Notes: generated by a model from the sequence alone, not told the origin. Shown: positions 17,346-26,639, numbered from the stretch's first letter. The stretch: DNA of 64,000 nucleotides from Caballeronia sordidicola (GCF_002220365.1 NZ_MTHB01000159.1:1-64000), one strand, 5' to 3'. Translations and numbers: made by a program.

Positions 17346-18986
17346 TCAGGCGGGTGCCGTGTGCGAACGGTCGTGGTGCCCTTTGAACTGCTCGCGCAAC
17401 TGATGCTTGACTACTTTCCCCGTAGCGCCGATCGGGAGTGCATCGACAAAAATCACATCGTCCGGAACCTGCCACTTCGCCACGCGCCCGTCGAAGAAAG
17501 CCAGCATGTCGGCAGCGCTCAGCAAAACATTCGACTTTGGAACGACCACGAGCAACGGGCGTTCGTCCCACTTCGGGTGAGGGACCGCAATACACGCAGC
17601 CATTGCCACGCCAGGGTGCGCCATGGCGACGTTCTCGATGTCGATTGAACTGATCCACTCCCCGCCCGACTTGATGACGTCCTTGGCCCGATCCGTGATC
17701 TGCAGGAAACCGTCCGCGTCGAGGGTGGCGATGTCGCCGGTGCGAAACCATCCGTCGTCGAGGTTCTCGTGGTCCTGCTTGAAATAGCGATCGACCACCC
17801 AGGGTCCGCGAACCATCAGTTCACCGGAACTCGCACCATCTTGCGGCAGGTCCAGACCGTCGTTATCCACGATACGAAGATCCACGCCGAAGACGGGACG
17901 TCCCTGCTTCAGCCGTAACGTGCGTTGTTGCTCCTTGGGCAGCGCGAGATGTTTTCGCTTGAGCGTATTGACGGTCCCCAAGGGAGAAAGCTCGGTCATG
18001 CCCCAGGCATGCGAGAGTTCTACGCCGTAATCGTCCGCGAAGGCGTCGATCATGGCGGCAGGACAAGCCGAACCACCCACGATCGTTCGCTTGAGCGTGG
18101 AGAATCGAAGCTTGTTGCTCTGCACGTGGTTCAGCAGCATTTGCCAGACAGTGGGCACGCCCGCGGCAAGATCCACGGCCTCTGACTCGATCAGTTCGTA
18201 GACCGACTTGCCATCGAGTGCCGGCCCAGGGAACACCAGCTTCGCTCCGGTCAGCGCGGCGGAATACGGCAAACCCCATGCGTTGACATGGAACATGGGT
18301 ACGACCGGAAGCACCGCATTCCTCGCCGACAGATTCATTGAATCGGGCAGTGCTACAGCGTAGGCATGCAGGACCGTCGAGCGATGGCTGTACAAGACAC
18401 CTTTGGGATTGCCCGTGGTACCGCTGGTGTAGCACAGGCTGGACGCTGCGTTCTCGTCGAGGGACGGCCACGAATAGACGGCATCGGAGAAGCCGTCGAT
18501 CAAACTCTCGTAGCACGCAATGCCGTGCGCGGTCATGCCGTCTGTCACGCGGTCCTGATCGCATAGCGCGACCCAATGGCGAACACCGGGGCACTGCGAT
18601 TGAATGGCTTGCACCAGCGGCAGGAACGTCAGGTCGAAGCAGACCACCTCGTCCTGCGCGTCGTTGATGATCCAGACCAGTTGCGCTAGCGGCAAGCGCG
18701 GATTGAGCGTGTGCAATACACGTCCCGACGCCGATACCCCGTAGTAAATTTCAAGGTGCCGGTAACCGTTCCAGGCGAGGGTCGCCACACGCTCCCCGTG
18801 ACTCGTTCCAATCGCGTCGAGCCATCGCGCAAACCGTCGCGCACGGCCCGCTACACCGTTCCAGTTCGTGCGATGCAGATCGCCCTCCACCCGCCTGCTG
18901 ACAATCTCACCGTCACCGTGGCAGCGATCCGCAAACTCGATGAGGGACGCTACGTTCAGGGCGTGGCCCTGCATGTTTCCCAGCAT
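17346..18986 (-). CDS. AMP-forming acyl-CoA ligase, AlkK type
   Basis: A 546-residue ANL-superfamily ligase with the P-loop YTSGTTGNPKG at about 190, WGMTELSPLGTV at about 330, and the hinge/A8 region RTGDIATLDADGFLQITDRA followed by the catalytic-Lys region near PIGATGKVVKHQL. It activates a medium- or long-chain carboxylic acid to its CoA ester for beta-oxidation. It is the first gene of the three-gene operon, preceded by copy B of the shared element. The start at ATG 18984-18986 has AAAGGAA immediately upstream. Confidence 0.93.
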   Translation of the reverse strand: MLGNMQGHALNVASLIEFADRCHGDGEIVSRRVEGDLHRTNWNGVAGRARRFARWLDAIGTSHGERVATLAWNGYRHLEIYYGVSASGRVLHTLNPRLPLAQLVWIINDAQDEVVCFDLTFLPLVQAIQSQCPGVRHWVALCDQDRVTDGMTAHGIACYESLIDGFSDAVYSWPSLDENAASSLCYTSGTTGNPKGVLYSHRSTVLHAYAVALPDSMNLSARNAVLPVVPMFHVNAWGLPYSAALTGAKLVFPGPALDGKSVYELIESEAVDLAAGVPTVWQMLLNHVQSNKLRFSTLKRTIVGGSACPAAMIDAFADDYGVELSHAWGMTELSPLGTVNTLKRKHLALPKEQQRTLRLKQGRPVFGVDLRIVDNDGLDLPQDGASSGELMVRGPWVVDRYFKQDHENLDDGWFRTGDIATLDADGFLQITDRAKDVIKSGGEWISSIDIENVAMAHPGVAMAACIAVPHPKWDERPLLVVVPKSNVLLSAADMLAFFDGRVAKWQVPDDVIFVDALPIGATGKVVKHQLREQFKGHHDRSHTAPA

Positions 18987-19050
18987 TGCATTTCCTTTGG
19001 CCGCCTTGAGTGGCAGCTCGTCCGGCTACATGGTGTCGGCGCGACGGTCA

Positions 19051-19120
19051 TATACCAATGGTGTAACGGGACACTTGCTTTAGTAATTGGGCCAAAAACC
19101 ATGCTCTAGGGGTATCTACC
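19051..19120 (-). promoter_or_regulatory. Shared catabolic regulon element, copy B
   Basis: Read on the minus strand toward the ligase gene, this carries AGATACCC, a 14-bp spacer, TTGGCCCAA, TACTAAA, TGTCCCGTT and CCATTGGTATAT, collinear and gap-free with copy A (9810-9880). The block order and orientation relative to the downstream operon are the same in both copies, which supports function as activator site plus promoter. The 3' end of the SGNH gene starts only 22 bp away on the far side. Confidence 0.8.
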
Positions 19121-19141
19121 CATGAGCATGCGCCCTCGACC

Positions 19142-19954
19142 TCACTGGGTAGCCGCGGTCAAGGCGGCGAGTGCGATAGGACGCATCACGTCGTATCCCG
19201 CCGCCGTGGGATGCACCCCGTCGCGCGTCAATTCGGCGCGCAAGCTGCCGTCCGGCGCCGCGAGAGCCGAATGATAGTCCGCGAAAACAAGTCCGCGCTC
19301 GACGGCCAAGGCCCTAAGCCATGCATTGATCTCTGTAATGCGGGCACGCGGATCGATCCCCGGACGCCAGGCAAAACTGCCTGCCGGGGTGACGCTGCCG
19401 AGAATCACTTGCACATCGAAGGCGCGCGCCAGCGTGACCATCGCGATGATGTTGTTCTGGTAGTCCGCGAACGTCGTAGGTCCGGTATTACCGGCGAGAT
19501 CGTTTCCTCCGCATAGCAGGTGGACCACGGCGGGCTTCAGTTGAATGACATCGGCCATGAAACGCAGCAGGATCTGCGGGCTGGTTTGTCCACTAATGCC
19601 ACGGTTGATCACGCCGCCGCTGACGAGGCCATAGCGGAACATTCCCGGGTCGCCCGCGAGCCAGAATTCAGTCAGCGAATCGCCGATGAACACCGCCTTC
19701 GGCGACACGCCTTGAAGCGTGCGGTTTGCGTCCCGGTACTGACCGAGATTGGGCCAGTCGCGCGCTCGCAGCGCTTCTGCACGGGCTTCACGTGCGGCCA
19801 GCACCGCCGGGTCGTGAGCCCGGGCGAGCAGGTCGGCATCGAAGGGACCGGGCGCCAGATAGGCATGCACGAACCGTATCTCGTCCTCAGTCGGTCCACT
19901 CCCTTGCGAGTCGAGTTGATCGACCATGCCAACACCAGGTACTGAATCGCTCAT
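19142..19954 (-). CDS. SGNH/GDSL-type esterase
   Basis: A 270-residue SGNH hydrolase. Block I is FIGDSLTEFW with the catalytic Ser, block III GGNDLAG, and block V DGVHPTAAGYDVM with catalytic Asp and His. A 60-residue N-terminal region resembles that of acetylhydrolases acting on carbohydrates. No signal peptide is seen, so it is probably cytoplasmic. Its ATG overlaps the stop of the GH1 gene (TGATG at 19952-19956). The two are translationally coupled, suggesting removal of acyl groups from the same glycoside. Confidence 0.9.
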   Translation of the reverse strand: MSDSVPGVGMVDQLDSQGSGPTEDEIRFVHAYLAPGPFDADLLARAHDPAVLAAREARAEALRARDWPNLGQYRDANRTLQGVSPKAVFIGDSLTEFWLAGDPGMFRYGLVSGGVINRGISGQTSPQILLRFMADVIQLKPAVVHLLCGGNDLAGNTGPTTFADYQNNIIAMVTLARAFDVQVILGSVTPAGSFAWRPGIDPRARITEINAWLRALAVERGLVFADYHSALAAPDGSLRAELTRDGVHPTAAGYDVMRPIALAALTAATQ

Positions 19955-21228
19955 CAGAGTTCTCCCCGGCGCGCGATGGCGCCTAAGTGAAACGCGCTCG
20001 GCTTGGGCCTGCGCTCGAAAGTTTCAAAATCGACCTCGACGAGGCCGAAACGCTGATCGTAGCCCGACGTCCATTCGAAGTTGTCCAGCAAGGACCAATG
20101 AATGTAGCTGCGCACGTCGATACCTTCGTCCAGGCACTGGCGTACTTCCGCGAGAGCAGCATCGATATAGGCCACGCGACGCGTATCGTCGTTGGTCGCA
20201 ATGCCGCTTTCGGTGACGTAGACGGGTCGCCCGGTGCGGCTTGCAGCCAAGCGGATCGTGGCTCCCAGCGCTTGCGGATAGAACTCGTAACCGGCCGCCG
20301 TCATCTCCGTACCGGGCGCGAGCTCGGCCTGTCCGTGTGCATCCACGCGTACGCGCGTGTAGGTCTGAACGCCGATGAAGTCGGTCAGCGCCGCTTCGTC
20401 AAGCCAGGGACCATAGAGGCTGTCGGTAATGTACCCGGCCAGATTTGCATCGCCAACGCCTTGCACTTCCTGCATCGTCAGATTGAGGCCAACCGGGAAA
20501 TTACCCGGCCCTGCCTTGATGGCCTGCGCCGCCTTGCGGTGGGCATCGATCAACACGGCTTCGGTCTTCTCGACGTCTGCGAAAAGGAGCGATGAAAACT
20601 GCGTCGAGCCGCAACGCTGTGCACAAGCGAGCAGCATTGCATCGATAGCCGGCTTGGATTCGGGCGTCGCCAGTAGAACCTTGATCAGACGCTGGATGTT
20701 GGCCTCGTTGAAGGTCGTGGCGGCAGCCAGGTTTTCGCCCAGACGCCGGGTTGCCGTTTCCGCGAAACGTGCGAACAGATCCGCGCCGTCCTGGACCTCG
20801 AAACCGCCGCGCGCCGCAAACCAGCGCGGCACGGTGAAATGGCTATAGGTGAGCATCGGGGCTAGTCCACGCTCAAGGCATCGGTCTAGCAAGCGCGCGT
20901 ATCGATCCAGTTCAGCCATCGAAAATTGACCGGGTTCCGGTTCTATGCGCGCCCACTCGATTCCGACTCTGTAGCAGTTGAAACCCAGGTCGGCGGCGAT
21001 GGCGATGTCATCGCCAAAGCGATGATAACTGTCGCACGCGTCACGTGACGGCTCGCGGAATACGGTGGGGCTCACGTGCTCGGCGAGCCACACATCTGAG
21101 CTGACGTTATTGCCTTCGCTCTGATGCCCCGATATTGCCACGCCCCACAAAAAGCCCTTGGGTACTGCGCATGGCGCTTTGTACGCTTTGTCCGCTTTGT
21201 CTGCTTTGTCTGCTTTGTCACTAATCAA
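19954..21228 (-). CDS. Glycoside hydrolase family 1 (beta-glucosidase-like)
   Basis: A retaining GH1 enzyme of about 424 residues. FLWGVAISGHQSEGNN is the N-terminal substrate loop, TFNEANI carries the acid/base Glu (TxNEP variant) and YVTESGIAT the nucleophile. The start is uncertain: GGAGG at 21237-21241 is only 2 nt from GTG 21232-21234 but 8 nt from the in-frame TTG 21226-21228, so I chose the latter. The N-terminus before the fold is an unusual DKA tandem repeat. It is shorter than typical GH1 (~450 aa) and cytoplasmic. Confidence 0.9.
   Translation of the reverse strand: MISDKADKADKADKAYKAPCAVPKGFLWGVAISGHQSEGNNVSSDVWLAEHVSPTVFREPSRDACDSYHRFGDDIAIAADLGFNCYRVGIEWARIEPEPGQFSMAELDRYARLLDRCLERGLAPMLTYSHFTVPRWFAARGGFEVQDGADLFARFAETATRRLGENLAAATTFNEANIQRLIKVLLATPESKPAIDAMLLACAQRCGSTQFSSLLFADVEKTEAVLIDAHRKAAQAIKAGPGNFPVGLNLTMQEVQGVGDANLAGYITDSLYGPWLDEAALTDFIGVQTYTRVRVDAHGQAELAPGTEMTAAGYEFYPQALGATIRLAASRTGRPVYVTESGIATNDDTRRVAYIDAALAEVRQCLDEGIDVRSYIHWSLLDNFEWTSGYDQRFGLVEVDFETFERRPKPSAFHLGAIARRGEL
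21176..21220. repeat. Five 9-bp tandem repeats coding an in-frame DKA tract
   Basis: GCTTTGTCT-type units (last bases vary) run head to tail at 21176, 21185, 21194, 21203 and 21212. On the minus strand they encode repeated Asp-Lys-Ala (one Tyr variant) at the extreme N-terminus of the GH1 enzyme. Slippage would change length by three residues without shifting frame. Confidence 0.9.
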
Positions 21229-21443
21229 AATCACTTCCTCCGTTTGTTACGGTTTCATTGCGCCCCCGGGATAGAGAGGGCGCAGCAGTTCGCCGGATAC
21301 CGTCACTGTGTTTTCAGCATCCGTTCGATCTCGCCTGAACAAAGCCTTGTGCAAAAGCCGATGTATTGCGGCAACGAGTCTCCGATGAACCGGGCCACAA
21401 TGCGCCGGTCCCCCGGCGGTCATGTCCGAAAATGGCCCGTCGA

Positions 21444-22898
21444 TCAGAACACCACAGTTGCACCCGTGGTCAGCAAAAGAGCCGCCTTATGCGAAGGGAA
21501 CAGCACGGGTTGCGTTGTGTACGCGAGGCTATTGGTCCAGTAGATGCCCCGAGCCACGTGGAACGCATAGGACAGCGAGAACGTATTGCTGCCTGTAATG
21601 GCGGTCGCGGTCGTCACCAAATTTATGTACTGCTGAGTTTTAGGGCTAATCCATTGATGGGTGTAGCCGATGCTGATCATGTCGTAGGGACGCGAGTCAA
21701 ACGGGCCGAGGCTATAAAGCGTAGCTGCAACGTCCCGGCTAAACGGATTCTTGCTTGCGTCCGCGAAGTCCACTTTGACATCCGCGTAAATACCGCGATA
21801 GGTGTAAAACTGATCGGGCTGGGTGAACTGCCGGGTAATAGCGACATAGAACCCCTTGTTACCGTACGTCGGCTTGCCGACACCGTAGTCAAAATAGTCG
21901 CTCGTGTTGTACAAGGCGCCTCCTCTCAGCCAGAAGGCGCGCTGGTTCACAGCGGACAAAATCCGATAACCCACTTCGTCCATATAAAGAGCCCTTGCAC
22001 CGGGAACGCTAAAGTCCAGACCCGATGAATTCGCCTGGGAATCAGCCTGAAAACCTTGTGGACTCATGCTTCGCGTGACGGCGAAATGGTTATAGAACCG
22101 CATGTCCGGCGTGTACAGACGAATATCGAAAGTGGGTGCCGGCTTGACTGACGGAACGCCTAGTTCGTAAAACATACTACTGGCGGGACCTAGCGCGGAC
22201 GATGCGACCGTCGTCCCCAACGTAAAGCCGTAAAAGCTGTTCGACGGTGTTTGATATCCGTACTCGATGCGTACCTGATGGTTAAAGAATTCCTGTTCGA
22301 TCGCCAGTGCGCTCACGTAGGCGCCACGTGTACCCGAGCCAAGATAGCTGCTCTCGTTCCATTCGCCCGACATGATGAACTGCGAATCCTTGCTGAAGCC
22401 AACCCGCGAAAGATCGTAGGTAAGGACGGCCAGTGCCGCCTGGCTGTAGGTGGGGCGCTGCCCCGTATAGGCTTGCGGAACACTGCTGTCGGGATGCAGC
22501 AGGTCATACGTCACCCCCGCCGACATGCCGCCCTGAAGCATCCAGCCGTTTTCATACAGCTTCTCGCGCAGACCACCCATGCTCGGCGAAATGCTGTCAC
22601 ACGTACTCGAGAGCGGCGTCTCCAGACCGCGTGCGCGATCCTGGTCGTAGGCAAGGCAGTTCGTGGTCTTCGCTGCTTGAGCGATGCTGTCGTCGGCTTT
22701 TGCGAGCGTCGCCGAAAGAGCCAGTGCGAGTCCAAGACCCGCCACGTGCAGCAGTTTTCTCCCGCTGTCCCTTGCTCCGATTTCCCGGCGGACGTCCGCG
22801 TGCGCCTTGAACCACGGCGCCCTTTTCTTCCATTGCTCCACGACATTGATACGCGCATCGGCAGACTTCGCCGACCTCCGCGCGGGGGTCATTCTCAT
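21444..22898 (-). CDS. OprB-family carbohydrate-selective porin
   Basis: A 484-residue outer-membrane beta-barrel: alternating amphipathic strands, NGWMLQGGMSAGVTYDLL near the start, YTHQWISPKTQQYINLV late, and a C-terminal Phe (TTGATVVF) as needed for Bam insertion. The signal peptide core LLHVAGLGLALALSATLAKA is preceded by about 45 polar residues, which is unusually long. Either the true start is further in or the leader is an extended type. It lies next to GH1, SGNH and mannosidase genes and probably admits their oligosaccharide substrates. Confidence 0.85.
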   Translation of the reverse strand: MRMTPARRSAKSADARINVVEQWKKRAPWFKAHADVRREIGARDSGRKLLHVAGLGLALALSATLAKADDSIAQAAKTTNCLAYDQDRARGLETPLSSTCDSISPSMGGLREKLYENGWMLQGGMSAGVTYDLLHPDSSVPQAYTGQRPTYSQAALAVLTYDLSRVGFSKDSQFIMSGEWNESSYLGSGTRGAYVSALAIEQEFFNHQVRIEYGYQTPSNSFYGFTLGTTVASSALGPASSMFYELGVPSVKPAPTFDIRLYTPDMRFYNHFAVTRSMSPQGFQADSQANSSGLDFSVPGARALYMDEVGYRILSAVNQRAFWLRGGALYNTSDYFDYGVGKPTYGNKGFYVAITRQFTQPDQFYTYRGIYADVKVDFADASKNPFSRDVAATLYSLGPFDSRPYDMISIGYTHQWISPKTQQYINLVTTATAITGSNTFSLSYAFHVARGIYWTNSLAYTTQPVLFPSHKAALLLTTGATVVF

Positions 22899-22966
22899 GT
22901 TGCTCGTCTCCTGATGTTTTTCTGGTTACTTGCCTGAAGCAAGTGCGTCACAGTAATTCGATAATA

Positions 22967-22988
22967 ACAAACAGGCAAGACTGTTTGT
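22967..22988. promoter_or_regulatory. Inverted repeat, candidate TetR operator at the porin promoter
   Basis: ACAAACAG (22967-22974) and CTGTTTGT (22981-22988) are exact reverse complements with a 6-bp spacer, 70-90 bp upstream of the porin start in the porin/TetR divergent gap. Confidence 0.5.
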
Positions 22989-23181
22989 GAATGTACGAGG
23001 GTATTTCCCGATCGGGAGATGGAAATGAAGAGAGCCGACTGACGCTTTCCACCGCCATATGAAGGTCTGGGATGGAAGCCGTAAAGCCGCATAAAATAAG
23101 GCTTTTCGAGGCGATTCAGGTCAATGCGCGGTATGCCAGTGCGCACCGGCGCGCAAGCCGGTTTCTCTTGCGATAAAAAAC

Positions 23182-23213
23182 CAATAGACTTGTTTGTTTG
23201 TTTTCGTCTATTG
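23182..23213. promoter_or_regulatory. Inverted repeat near the TetR start, candidate operator
   Basis: CAATAGAC (23182-23189) and GTCTATTG (23206-23213) are exact reverse complements around a TTGTTTGTTTG-containing 16-bp spacer, about 45 bp before the TetR start. The TTTGT words echo the other inverted repeat in the same gap. Confidence 0.45.
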
Positions 23214-23257
23214 TCGTGGTGGCCCACCTTGGCAAGCACGAGCAGATAAAAACGACA

Positions 23258-23995
23258 ATGAAGTCAGCTAAACAGAGAGACGTAACCCAATCCGCCATGA
23301 GACAACAACCGAGAGAAAAGCCGCTCCGGACGTTACCGGTCCGAAGCGCGCCCGAACCCGCTGGAGAACCCGCGCGGCGTCCGCAAGCCCAGCGAAGCGC
23401 AGAGACACAGGCCAAGCTGATTGCAGCGGCCATTTCCTGCCTGCACCGGTTCGGCTATAGCGCGACGTCGGTGACCATGGTGGCGGACGAAGCCGGGGTA
23501 AGCCGCGGCGCAATGACCCATCAATATCCGACCCGAACCGACCTGATGCTGGCCGTCGTTGAAGCGGTGTTCGAACAGGACGTCCAGCACTACGAGCGCA
23601 CGGTCGCCGAGAAAACACCGATGCAATGGATACGCGAGCTGCCGGCGACCATGTGGGAAGTGATGAGCCAGCCGTCGGGCACCGCCGTCATCGAGATCAT
23701 GCTGGCCTCACGCTCGGATCCTGAACTGGCCGACAAGCTGCGTTCAATGCAGAACGCTATCGACCGCCTATCGCATCCGTGGATCATTGAGCGCCTGGAA
23801 GCCGCGGGTTTGCGCGATCGTCCGAACGGCGAGGCGATTCACCGCCTGTTTGTCGCGGCTATACGCGGACTTTCGCTCGAAGCGCTCTTCAGGCGCGATC
23901 GGGCCGACGCCGAAAACTCAGTCGCAGTGCTCAGCGAGTTGCTCCGCCTGCTCTACCCTGATATGGACACGGAACTCGCGCAACAGAGCAATTGA
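23258..23995 (+). CDS. TetR family transcriptional regulator
   Basis: About 245 residues from ATG 23258; an ATG at 23297 is an alternative. A basic, Pro-rich N-terminal tail of about 45 residues precedes the TetR helix-turn-helix (LIAAAISCLHRFGYSATSVT then MVADEAGVSRGAMTHQYPTR). The C-terminal domain (IMLASRSDPELADKLRSMQ) matches the TetR_C_6-like pattern. It is divergent from the OprB porin with two inverted repeats in the gap, so it probably represses the porin and perhaps the linked glycosidase genes. Confidence 0.9.
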   Translation: MKSAKQRDVTQSAMRQQPREKPLRTLPVRSAPEPAGEPARRPQAQRSAETQAKLIAAAISCLHRFGYSATSVTMVADEAGVSRGAMTHQYPTRTDLMLAVVEAVFEQDVQHYERTVAEKTPMQWIRELPATMWEVMSQPSGTAVIEIMLASRSDPELADKLRSMQNAIDRLSHPWIIERLEAAGLRDRPNGEAIHRLFVAAIRGLSLEALFRRDRADAENSVAVLSELLRLLYPDMDTELAQQSN

Positions 23996-24042
23996 GTTCG
24001 ATCGGGGCGAGGAGGCCCCGTCGTACGCGCGCCTCACTGCTC

Positions 24043-26598
24043 TCAGCGATGAAATGAACCCCGTGTGATATCGGCCGGTTCCAGCGTTGCGCCGGGCAGC
24101 GCCACACGTATCGTACGTGTCTCGCCGGCTTGCAAGTCGAAGTAGTTATCGCTGAACACAGTGGTCGGCTGCCGAGCCGAAAGATGCACGAAGTGATGAT
24201 AGCCAACACCCGTCAACGTCACGGCGAGCGAGTGGTCATCGGCTATCTGCACTTGCATCTCCGGTTCGTCTGGAGAGAAAGGCAAGTCCTTGACCGGCGC
24301 GAAAAACAGGCGGTTATCGGCAAATCGGTTTGAACGAACGACAAGCACCCTGGCCGGGTCCGCTGCCATGCGCGCGGCCTCGCCACGCCAGACCACGCGG
24401 CTTTCCGTACCCGGCACGCTTGCCGTGACAACTTCCTCCCACAGTGTATTGCCGTCGAAATTCTTCATGGTCAAGGTCGCCGCGAATTCGACCCTCTCGC
24501 GGGTGTCGTTGGTCATCCATAATTCGATCACGCCGTCGTCCAGCGTCTTGAACGACCCGAGTACCGGCGCGTAAGCGCGGGCGACGTAGAACCAACTCGC
24601 CTTCCGCACGCGGTCGAAATCAATCAGGCTCCAGCTAATTCCCGGCCAGCAATCGTTGTATTGCCAGATCAGCGTGCCCGAACAATGTGGCTTGCGGCGG
24701 CGATAATGCTCAATGCCAAACTTCAATCCTTCGGCCTGTACCAACTGGGTGAAGACAACATATTGGCCGAGGGTGTCCGGCAAACCGGTCACCGGAATCA
24801 GCATCGCGTTCACCTTATCTCGCGGGTGGTCCTTGATGCGATTGAGAAAACCATCGCTGCCAAGCGACATCTGGTCAGGCGCGAGCCAACGCGCCAGCGT
24901 GCTCTCAGCCGGTGACGCCTGGATGCCGAATTCACTGACGAAACGCGCTTTGTCTTCCGCGTAACGGGTATAGGCCACCGCTTCCGGGCCGTGGCTGAAA
25001 TCGCCCACCGGCAGTTCGTCGGGAACCGGCGGCAGGCCATGCCAGACCGTCCAGTTGTGGACATCGCCTGCGCGCATGCTGTTGTGACTGGGACCGCCGT
25101 AAGGGCTGCCCGGCCAATAGGGCGTAGACGGATCGAGTGTCTTCAGTGCTTGCGGAATCGTTCGTTGGAAAAACAGGTCACCAGGATAAGGCGCGTTCGA
25201 CCCGCTCATCCGGGCGATGAACTGATGAACTGCCTGTCCCTCGTTGTTGCCGCACCATAACGCCAGCGAGGGATGATTCCGGAGCCGGGTAATCTGGTGA
25301 TCGACCTCACGCTGCACGCTTTCGACAAAAGCAGGTTCGTGCTCGGGATACGGCGCGCACGCGAACATGAAGTCTTGCCAGACGAGCAGGCCCAGGCGGT
25401 CGCAGGCGTCGTAGAACGCATCGGCTTCGTACAGGCCACCGCCCCACACGCGGATCATGTTGATGTTCGCGGCGAGCGCGTCTGCGAGCAAGGCTTGATG
25501 GTCAGAAGCGGTCGTCGCGCCGACAAGGGAACTCGCCGGTATCCAGTTCACGCCGCGCGCAAAGATCGGCACGCCGTTCAGAATGAAGCGGAAAAAGTCA
25601 CAGCCGGGTTCATCCGGATCGGCCGACGTATCGAGTTCGATACAGCGAATGCCGACCTTCAGCGTGCGCTGGTCGAGACGTTGCTCCCCCTGTGCAAGTT
25701 CGACGCGCAACGTGTACAGCGAAGGCAAACCGAGCTCGGGCGTCCACCATAAGCTCGGTGTATCGATGATCGGCTGCCACGTCGCGGATCGGCTCGTCCC
25801 ATCAAAGGTCAGGGTCGTGCCGCCGGCAAACACACCGTCCGGATCAATCAACTGAAGCATCGCGAGCAGAGGCTCGCGAGAATCGCTATCCGTGGCGAAG
25901 GCGTCGATGGTTATCGCGACATCGATCCTGGCTGCGGGGTCGATTGCAATCGTGCTAAAGCGGACATCATGGATGACCGCGATTCGCTGACGCTCCAGAC
26001 GGACGGGGCGCCAGATTCCCACGCTGGGCAGTTGCGGACCCCAGTCCCAGCCCCAGCCAAACTGCGCTTTTCGATGGTAATTGCGTTTCGATTCTTTGAT
26101 CGGATCCGCAATGATCTCCCAGGTTTCCATCGACTTGTCGGCCACTGGCAGCGCAGGTGGTGTGAAACGGATCAGCAGCAGATTGGGTTGATCGTCATGC
26201 AGCAGCGGGCCGGCGTCGAAACTGAACGCCGTGAACATGTTGTCCGTCTTGCCCAGAAGACTTCCGTTCAGCCAGATCGACGCATAGGTGTCCAGGCCTT
26301 CGAACGTCAATATCACACGTTCTCCAGGTCCCGGCTTCATGGCGAAAAATTGTGTGCGCCACCACCACTCACGGTCTTTCACCCAGGCGCAAAGGAACTC
26401 GTTTTGCTCGGCAAAAGGATGCGGGATCCGGCCTGCAACGTGCAACGCTAGATAGGTGTCGCCGGGTGCAGGAGCGGGTATCCAGCCATCGCCGCCTGCC
26501 GACAGTTCTGCCGCCTCAGCCTCGCGAGGCGCGTAATCCTTGATCTCCCAGTCGCCGAGCAAAATGTGCCCGACCGGGTCGGTGGTCGTCTCTGCCAC
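24043..26598 (-). CDS. Glycoside hydrolase family 2 beta-mannosidase
   Basis: An 851-residue enzyme with the GH2 plan: a jelly-roll N-terminal domain (WIPAPAPGDTYLALHVAG), Ig-like domain, then a TIM barrel. AQFGWGWDWGPQLPSVGIWR is the beta-mannosidase hallmark. The acid/base Glu is in LWCGNNEGQ at about residue 450 and the nucleophile in RFVSEFGIQASP at about 555. It removes terminal beta-linked mannose from oligosaccharides, and without a signal peptide it acts in the cytoplasm. It lies directly downstream of a TetR gene, with a perfect palindrome at its promoter. Confidence 0.94.
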   Translation of the reverse strand: MAETTTDPVGHILLGDWEIKDYAPREAEAAELSAGGDGWIPAPAPGDTYLALHVAGRIPHPFAEQNEFLCAWVKDREWWWRTQFFAMKPGPGERVILTFEGLDTYASIWLNGSLLGKTDNMFTAFSFDAGPLLHDDQPNLLLIRFTPPALPVADKSMETWEIIADPIKESKRNYHRKAQFGWGWDWGPQLPSVGIWRPVRLERQRIAVIHDVRFSTIAIDPAARIDVAITIDAFATDSDSREPLLAMLQLIDPDGVFAGGTTLTFDGTSRSATWQPIIDTPSLWWTPELGLPSLYTLRVELAQGEQRLDQRTLKVGIRCIELDTSADPDEPGCDFFRFILNGVPIFARGVNWIPASSLVGATTASDHQALLADALAANINMIRVWGGGLYEADAFYDACDRLGLLVWQDFMFACAPYPEHEPAFVESVQREVDHQITRLRNHPSLALWCGNNEGQAVHQFIARMSGSNAPYPGDLFFQRTIPQALKTLDPSTPYWPGSPYGGPSHNSMRAGDVHNWTVWHGLPPVPDELPVGDFSHGPEAVAYTRYAEDKARFVSEFGIQASPAESTLARWLAPDQMSLGSDGFLNRIKDHPRDKVNAMLIPVTGLPDTLGQYVVFTQLVQAEGLKFGIEHYRRRKPHCSGTLIWQYNDCWPGISWSLIDFDRVRKASWFYVARAYAPVLGSFKTLDDGVIELWMTNDTRERVEFAATLTMKNFDGNTLWEEVVTASVPGTESRVVWRGEAARMAADPARVLVVRSNRFADNRLFFAPVKDLPFSPDEPEMQVQIADDHSLAVTLTGVGYHHFVHLSARQPTTVFSDNYFDLQAGETRTIRVALPGATLEPADITRGSFHR

Positions 26599-26639
26599 TG
26601 TTTGTACTCCTCGTCCGTTCCTGGGCCATTTGATAGCAG

